A stretch of DNA of 11,479 nucleotides from Clostridium sp. CAG:964. Lineage in GTDB: Bacteria; Bacillota; Clostridia; Oscillospirales; Acutalibacteraceae. The translations under genes were made by a program, and so were the position numbers. Where the stretch lies: assembly GCA_000435335.1 (NCBI GenBank), contig FR891345.1, positions 7,717 to 19,195 on the forward strand. The letters are read 5' to 3'. Below are positions 7,001-11,479 of the stretch, one piece after another. How positions within the stretch are numbered: position 1 is the stretch's first letter; the number at the start of each line of letters is the position of its first letter. Below the pieces are notes generated by a model. That model did not search any database. It saw only the letters and a list, made by a program, of their open reading frames with translations, and was not told where the DNA came from.

Positions 7001-8121
7001 TGCTAAGTGTTCAAAAAATAGCATATGGTAAGTCGGCAATTGCACCTAAGTCACCAAGTAAGGAAAACACTGCTCAATATACTTATAGCTTTAGCGGTTG
7101 GGATACTGACTTCAGCAGGGTAACATCGGATCTAACAGTAACCGCAGTATATAGTGCAAAGGTAAACAAATACGCGGTAACCTTTGTAGACGACGACGGA
7201 ACGGTGCTGGATACTCAAGAAGTGGAGTACGGCAAGGCAGCAGTTGCTCCAACCTCTTTTGGCAAGGAAAATACAGAGGAACACACATATACCTTCAGTG
7301 GTTGGGATACTGACTTTAGCCGAGTAACATCAGACCTAACAGTAACCGCAGTATATAGTGCAAAGGTAAATAAATACAAAGTAACTTTTGTAGACGATGA
7401 CGGCACGGTGCTGGATACTCAAGAAGTGGAGTACGGCAAGGCAGCAGTTGCGCCAACCTCTTTTGGCAAGGAAAATACCGAGGAACACACATATATCTTT
7501 AGTGGTTGGGATACCGACTTTAGCTTGGTAACATCAGACCTAACAGTAACCGCAGTATATAGTGCAAAGGTAAACAAATACAAAGTAACCTTTGTAGACG
7601 ATGATGGAACAGTGCTGAATACTCAGGAAGTAGAGTACGGTAAAGCAGCAGTTGCCCCTAAGGACCCTAGCAAAGAGAACACCCCGGACTATATATATAC
7701 TTTCAGTAAGTGGAATGTTGATTTCAGCTGTGTAACATCAGACCTGACAGTAACCGCAGTATACGATATTGAAAAAGTTGTTAAACCTACAGAGCCTATC
7801 AATCAGGCTACAGAAAGCATAGAACCTGTAACAGCACCAACAGAAACACAGCAAAAAACTGAGCCTGTTACCCAACCGGCAGAAACAAATACGCAACCGA
7901 CTGCACCTACATCGCCAAGTACAACTCCGGCTTCAACGCCTGCAGCGGTTAATGAGAATACAGTAGAATCTAATGGAAAATCGTTAATTCAAACAGGATT
8001 CAATAAAACCAATATTGTGATTCTTTTAAGTGTATTTATAGTAACAGGTTGTGTTATTCGCAATTTGAATAGACGAAAAAAGGATAGACAAAAAAGCGGA
8101 ACAGGTAATGATTCGGAATAA
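4099..8121 (+). CDS. Large secreted, wall-anchored multidomain protein: alpha/alpha toroid, GATase-like domain, Flg_new repeats, LIQTG tail
   Basis: The product has 1340 residues. Residues 1-29 are a signal peptide with probable cleavage after VLA. About 45-300 is an alpha/alpha-toroid (prenyltransferase/squalene-cyclase-like) domain, shown by QW-type turns DDGSFGD (62-68), NDGGFG (130-135), DDGGWG (179-184) and GDGSFYD (273-279). About 305-410 looks like a beta-sandwich. About 414-625 resembles a class I glutamine-amidotransferase-like Rossmann fold (ADVLIIQNS start, SNGGTLVYGVCDSGW near 486-500). About 628-950 holds further CARDB/macroglobulin-like beta modules. Residues 955-1226 are four Flg_new/InlB-B repeats. 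A Pro/Thr/Glu stalk (about 1230-1290) is followed by LIQTG (1296-1300), a hydrophobic helix and a basic tail, like a sortase signal with Ile for Pro. No thioester CGEQ motif is seen, so it is not a macroglobulin TED. It is probably an adhesin or envelope scaffold; no enzyme activity is claimed. It is first in an operon with the downstream lipoprotein. Confidence 0.85.
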   Translation: MVDKHLRSIISWMLVIVIGSSICNIPVLADDANESYLQGSVQDDIQTILDNSFNWIKQKRADDGSFGDNATINDTCYAVEALSLNNYDISDSVQWLSKDISTQNADTLSRKFVATKDDVYVNELVKLQNNDGGFGLNSNYSSDNFDSCLALEALVLFNSDKYNEAIYGVIDYLCKQQNDDGGWGYNSLNSSEPNLTLRIACSVLRFMNNNNITSDVVNNHLDKAKEYLSTVQCNDTSETSFETFMLNSILNLEYNKISDIQESVSEIKKLQMGDGSFYDNIYNTNLVIKYLNGLICSGIKPDIKDFKISMDKSKLYCNKSTKVTGKFSIAYKNTTSQKCKLVTTVSDGGNINFSKEKNIVLSENNTQMSGEAFSFSIIPEKSKPITVKTEIFYNDELIGQYENLLDVIDSTSKADVLIIQNSLPWRSNAAETVLNNLNIEYDKMTAQQAKENDLSIYRMIYVSNDQNTAFYNTMYQIKPKLDSFVSNGGTLVYGVCDSGWAGGISEKIIPGDVMIGEVDYIYNNYIADPTHPIVNAELSDGIPLTNEQLYNKYASHRYFDVNTLPENTKVILTAGENKPTLIEYPIGKGVVIGSTLTWEHSYNNSSNCFGRRAFDDLLLYAYNIVFVDEDINFTSDIYTNKKQYSTNEDVNINLNCGVSAYQCRANGILEVRDKDGNLVEKIADILAVVYKEKPWSGTYKWNTDKYASGDYDVSIKWYSTEDELLYATKSTISILPNGNVTNNVKVDKNTYKPDEDVYVTDVIKNSSTNTFLNNLSLEIQISDVSNSGGVTLSKIFSLSPEVEYQFSDYVLAQKLEPGNYIVNSTVKSGDNALSTSQTSFVVGNYTELSEKYTGKISVSKKSDKEQTFNFSIKNNGDDGQNLTLKAVVLDENGQQVGCIEEEKFDLSKKETKAFSELYNTEALPLGNYPVVLVLTTQDGKDIMLDVNGFEINKINEYDVKFVNDDGTVLSVQKIAYGKSAIAPKSPSKENTAQYTYSFSGWDTDFSRVTSDLTVTAVYSAKVNKYAVTFVDDDGTVLDTQEVEYGKAAVAPTSFGKENTEEHTYTFSGWDTDFSRVTSDLTVTAVYSAKVNKYKVTFVDDDGTVLDTQEVEYGKAAVAPTSFGKENTEEHTYIFSGWDTDFSLVTSDLTVTAVYSAKVNKYKVTFVDDDGTVLNTQEVEYGKAAVAPKDPSKENTPDYIYTFSKWNVDFSCVTSDLTVTAVYDIEKVVKPTEPINQATESIEPVTAPTETQQKTEPVTQPAETNTQPTAPTSPSTTPASTPAAVNENTVESNGKSLIQTGFNKTNIVILLSVFIVTGCVIRNLNRRKKDRQKSGTGNDSE
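6961..7776 (+). repeat. Four tandem 204-bp repeats encoding 68-residue Flg_new/InlB-B-type units
   Basis: Units begin at 6961, 7165, 7369 and 7573 with an exact 204-base period. Each encodes a beta-grasp-like unit with FVxDDGTVL near its start, an APxxxxKENT middle, FSGW or FSKW, and a VTSDLTVTAVY end. Units 2 and 3 differ at only about three residues, whereas units 1 and 4 are more diverged, which suggests recent duplication or conversion in the centre of the array. Confidence 0.9.
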
Positions 8122-8144
8122 CAGAATAGAGAATGAGGTTAACA

Positions 8145-11100
8145 ATGATTAAAAAATTATTGAAAAAATCCACAGCGCTAACATTGATTGTTACTTTAAT
8201 GTCATCAACAATTAGTTTTTGCTTAAGCGGTTGCAATGCCAACAGCAGTGTAAATCTCAGCAATATATATACGCCAACATACAGTGATACACTACTGGAA
8301 GAGAATGGCAACAAATTGGTTGATGCATATAGTGATTTTAATAATGTATTGGGCAGTGGAAATGTAACAGAAATAAAAAAACTAGGTGCATCACTGAAAG
8401 AATCAGTAGAAGAGCTTGTTACAAGCATTAATGACTACAACAATGAAACTCGGCAAAACATTTCCGATGCTGATCAGACAATAGTTAAAAGACAAGATGA
8501 TTTTACAACAAATTTAGAAAGTAAATCAAACGAACTTGTTGCGGCTGTTGACGCTGTATTAAAAAACGCTGACAACCCTAAAAGCGCTGAGTACAAAGAA
8601 AATGTAGAAATAATATCTAAAGCTTTTGCTCAAGATAATATATCAACTACAAGTAATGACTTTCAGTCAAATGCAATAAAAAGCGTAGAGCCAAAGAGCA
8701 AAGAAATAAATAGCTTTGAGGCATATACCAAAAACAGCATTGAGGCTGTGGGAACATCACAGCCTAATGACAGCTCTCTGGAATTTACAGATGAAACACA
8801 GCTTACCGATGAAATGAAAGCGTTGGCTGATGAGCTGAAAACACCGCTGAATGTGTATTCGTACATAAAAAACAAAGTAAATTACGAATGCTATTCAGGC
8901 TCACGAAAAGGTGCGGTAGCAACCTTTGAAAGTAATGCGGGTAATGATGTTGACCAGGCAAGCTTACTAATTGCGATGCTCAGATATTTAAAATATCCGG
9001 CAAAGTATGTTACAGGTAAGGCAGTTATAGACGCAAATCAGGCAATGAAGCTAACATCTGCCGAAGATATAAAATCAGCAGGAACAATTTTAGCCTCATC
9101 CGGACGACCTGTAACGGCACTTATTACAGGCGGCAAAACTGTTGGATTTGTAGTGGAGCAAACTTGGGTAGAAGCATATGTACCATATACTGATTATAGA
9201 GGTGCAGGAAACAACTCCGGCGATAAGATGTGGGTTGCGCTTGATACCAGCGTAAAGGAATATACAAGAGTTAAGGGATTATATGACGATCTTGAAAAGT
9301 TTGGATTGTCAGAAGATGATTTATCAATTTCAGCAACTACAACCGATGCCGATGTTAATAAATTATATGACAAGCTTACTAAAATCGAAGAAGAACATTC
9401 AGGTGAAGGGGTTGTTTTAAATACAAGAAAAATTGTAGAAGAGTCTCTTACATATCTTCCTCTTTCTCTGCAATATTCTGTTGAATCAATTACAAAAGAG
9501 TACAACGCCATAGATGAAAACCAATGTGACAGCATTGAATTTATAATTGATGGTGAGAAAATCTCAAAGCTAAAAGCTCTGGACATATACAGCAAAAGGC
9601 TTGTAATTGAATATGCCCCTGAAACAAAAAGTGATGAAGAGATAATAGCAAAGTATGGTTCAATCTTTGAAGTGCCTGCATATTTGGTTAAGATGGTACC
9701 GCAGCTAAAGCTTGACGGTGAGGTTGTAGGAACAGGCCCGGCAGTAACGCTTGGTTCATCACAAACCTTTAAAATGAATGTATATTCCGAGGGCAAAACA
9801 AATATTGTAACTAACCCAATAACAGCAGGCTCTGTTTACCAGATAACAGAGGATATGCAGAATATAACATCGGCCGAAATCACAAAGGCTATGGACGAGG
9901 CCAAGAGTATATCCGGCAGTGTAAATACAGACAATGTTTATTCGGATGAATATTTAGGAAAAATTCTTGACTTTGCAGGAAAGACATATTATGCTCAAAT
10001 AGATATATCAAATTCTTTACTTGCCGAAAAAGAGAATATTTCTTCGACCCGTTCACTTAGTGTGGGAATGACAGGCTATAGTGTTAGAACAAGCAGTATG
10101 TTTAACACAACCGTGGGAATAAACGAGGGTAGTCTGTATATAGATATAGACCTAAATTTAGTGTCGGCTGTAAGCAGAAACGGTGACAAAGACAGTGAGT
10201 ACACATTCGCAAGTACTTCCGGAGTAATATCCTCATATTACGAAAGCCTCATCTGGGAAGAAGTAACCGGTGAAAAAGGTATATCAACAATTTCATTGTT
10301 AAATACCGCAATGCAGGAAAAACAGTCACTGTTAATGCTGTCATCTGCAAACTTTGAAAAAGAAAAATCAAAGCTAAATGCAGATAGCGATACAATGCGT
10401 GAAATTACTAATGCGGTAAATTCGGGTAAAATAGTAACCATACATTCTGATAAGCTGACAGTTGATGAATGGGAGGGTTACGGATACATAATAACCGACC
10501 CGAAAACAGGCGGAGCCGCATATATGATTTCCGGCGGACTTAGCGGTGGTTCAACCTCCGGCGAAGTTACGCTTGCATATCTTGTTGACATAGGCTTTGC
10601 AATAGCAGACCTTATACAGGTAATTAATATGATACCGACAATGCTTTCAGCTTTTGCAGTCGGAGGAGTAGTAGGTATTGTACTGGGCGTAATAGTAGCG
10701 TCAATAATGACAGCTTTGGTTATTGCGGCGATTAGTGACTATATTTCGTCCATTCAGCTTATGACAGCATATATGAATGGTGACGAAGAGGCCGGAAAGC
10801 AGTTAATAACAAATGCATACTTCAATGTTGGATTTGGAGTAGGCGGTGCGTTGCTTGGCGGTGTAGCTAAACGAGCAGTAAAGTTTGTAGCTAAAAACAA
10901 AGTGGTTAAAGCACTGGGTGAAGAGTTAGCTGAAAAGCTGTTAAAGAAAACCGCAGACCCAACAGATTTAACCAAGATGTTAAAGAAGTTGAAAAAAAGC
11001 GATATCTCAAACGACACAATAAAAGCCTTTATTGAAAGCAGTGACGACGCATACGAATGGTTAGCTAAAAAATCATCACTAGGCCTGTCAGACGAGCTGT

Positions 11101-11479
11101 TGACTAAATTTATGTCAATAGGCGATGAATATCTCTCTTATTCTGACGACCTAATAAAGGCAATGGGCAAGTCCAAAGGTAATGTAGACACTATGATTAA
11201 AATGGTGTCTGACTATGGCAGCACAGCAGAAAAGGCTATTGTAAAGTCGGGTGATTACGCTGTAGATATATACCAACGCTTTGGTCAAAAAGGTCTAAAG
11301 GCTGTGTCAAACTATGGTGGAGACGCCGTAATGCTTATCAACCGCCACGGCAGTGATGTAATAGATATAATCAACACCTACGGCAGTAGTGCTGTTAGAG
11401 CTGTCGAAAATCACGGTGATGACGCAATAAAGCTCATTAATCGCCATGGTAGTGATGTAATAGATATAATTAACACCCA
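8145..11479 (+). CDS. Giant lipoprotein with transglutaminase-like domain, hydrophobic Gly-rich segment and 11-residue repeats (3' end outside window)
   Basis: The frame is open from the ATG at 8145 to the window edge, giving 1111 residues with no stop. A GAGG site seven bases upstream supports the start, which lies 23 bases after the previous stop. Residues 1-30 are a lipoprotein signal with lipobox LSGC (Cys30). About 40-225 is charged, helical and probably coiled coil. About 230-370 is a transglutaminase-like domain (TPLNVYSYIKNKVNYECY, AGNDVDQASLLIAMLRYL, EQTWVEAYVPYTDYRGAG, WVALDTS). The usual Cys position is Asp268 and the usual His is Gln339; Asp367 remains, so it is probably not catalytic. 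About 540-800 is undefined. About 810-865 is strongly hydrophobic and Gly-rich with two or more possible TM helices. From residue 1017 onward, 11-residue repeats run to the edge. The layout resembles polymorphic-toxin-style or delivery proteins, whose effector would be beyond the window; this is inference. Confidence 0.85.
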   Translation, partial: MIKKLLKKSTALTLIVTLMSSTISFCLSGCNANSSVNLSNIYTPTYSDTLLEENGNKLVDAYSDFNNVLGSGNVTEIKKLGASLKESVEELVTSINDYNNETRQNISDADQTIVKRQDDFTTNLESKSNELVAAVDAVLKNADNPKSAEYKENVEIISKAFAQDNISTTSNDFQSNAIKSVEPKSKEINSFEAYTKNSIEAVGTSQPNDSSLEFTDETQLTDEMKALADELKTPLNVYSYIKNKVNYECYSGSRKGAVATFESNAGNDVDQASLLIAMLRYLKYPAKYVTGKAVIDANQAMKLTSAEDIKSAGTILASSGRPVTALITGGKTVGFVVEQTWVEAYVPYTDYRGAGNNSGDKMWVALDTSVKEYTRVKGLYDDLEKFGLSEDDLSISATTTDADVNKLYDKLTKIEEEHSGEGVVLNTRKIVEESLTYLPLSLQYSVESITKEYNAIDENQCDSIEFIIDGEKISKLKALDIYSKRLVIEYAPETKSDEEIIAKYGSIFEVPAYLVKMVPQLKLDGEVVGTGPAVTLGSSQTFKMNVYSEGKTNIVTNPITAGSVYQITEDMQNITSAEITKAMDEAKSISGSVNTDNVYSDEYLGKILDFAGKTYYAQIDISNSLLAEKENISSTRSLSVGMTGYSVRTSSMFNTTVGINEGSLYIDIDLNLVSAVSRNGDKDSEYTFASTSGVISSYYESLIWEEVTGEKGISTISLLNTAMQEKQSLLMLSSANFEKEKSKLNADSDTMREITNAVNSGKIVTIHSDKLTVDEWEGYGYIITDPKTGGAAYMISGGLSGGSTSGEVTLAYLVDIGFAIADLIQVINMIPTMLSAFAVGGVVGIVLGVIVASIMTALVIAAISDYISSIQLMTAYMNGDEEAGKQLITNAYFNVGFGVGGALLGGVAKRAVKFVAKNKVVKALGEELAEKLLKKTADPTDLTKMLKKLKKSDISNDTIKAFIESSDDAYEWLAKKSSLGLSDELLTKFMSIGDEYLSYSDDLIKAMGKSKGNVDTMIKMVSDYGSTAEKAIVKSGDYAVDIYQRFGQKGLKAVSNYGGDAVMLINRHGSDVIDIINTYGSSAVRAVENHGDDAIKLINRHGSDVIDIINT
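11193..11479 (+). repeat. 33-bp (11-residue) tandem repeats with a 99-bp higher-order period
   Basis: Nine consecutive units start every 33 bases from 11193 to 11457, each encoding a helical unit of the form AVxLIxRHGSD or VIDIINTYGSS. The stretch AGTGATGTAATAGATATAAT occurs at 11352-11371 and again at 11451-11470, exactly 99 bases apart, so a three-unit block was duplicated recently. The array continues past the window edge. Confidence 0.9.

Noticed and set aside
6961..7776. CRISPR array
   Set aside because: The repeats are contiguous 204-base coding units in one frame without spacers.
8054..11017. Minus-strand open frames within the right operon
   Set aside because: They are shadows of the long plus-strand genes; no ribosome sites or recognisable domains support them.

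Overview
This looks like the chromosome of a low-to-moderate GC Gram-positive gut anaerobe, probably a Clostridia member near Ruminococcus/Oscillospiraceae. The evidence is strong AAGGAGG ribosome binding sites, extended -10 promoters of the TGnTATAAT type, Listeria-Bacteroides (Flg_new/InlB-B) repeats, a sortase-like LIQTG tail on a surface protein, and a lipobox protein. Taxonomy is inferred from style only.

Left block (1-2969, minus strand): a tightly packed three-gene operon from one clear promoter at 2941-2969. In transcription order it encodes a 523-residue glycine/alanine-rich protein with an internal duplication, a 272-residue protein with a TerB-like N-terminal domain, and a protein of at least 153 residues cut by the window edge (hydrophobic N-terminus, coiled coil, glycine/alanine-rich stretch). 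Each downstream gene has its ribosome binding site fused to the upstream stop codon. None of the three can be named; together they look like one uncharacterised membrane-associated or stress/defence module.

Middle block (about 3000-3890): a graveyard of mobile DNA. A tyrosine recombinase C-terminus (HxxR box, GHT motif, nucleophile Tyr) is followed at once by a decayed IS3-family transposase fragment. The IS fragment runs antisense into the 3' end of a small membrane protein gene (minus strand, 3327-3794), which therefore has a chimeric C-terminus. That gene has its own promoter and a perfect GTTAGC-GAAA-GCTAAC inverted repeat at the predicted transcription start, a candidate operator.

Right block (4021-11479, plus strand, visibly more AT-rich): a two-gene surface operon. 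The first gene encodes a 1340-residue secreted protein with a signal peptide, an alpha/alpha-toroid (prenyltransferase-like) domain, a GATase-like Rossmann domain, beta-sandwich modules, four 68-residue Flg_new repeats, a Pro/Thr stalk and a C-terminal LIQTG-TM-basic anchor. Starting 23 bases later, the second encodes a lipoprotein of more than 1111 residues. It has a transglutaminase-like domain that seems to have lost its catalytic Cys and His, a long Gly/Ala-rich hydrophobic segment, and an array of 11-residue repeats running off the window. The pair suggests a cell-envelope display or delivery system: one wall-anchored adhesin-like partner and one membrane-anchored giant whose unseen C-terminus may hold an effector domain.
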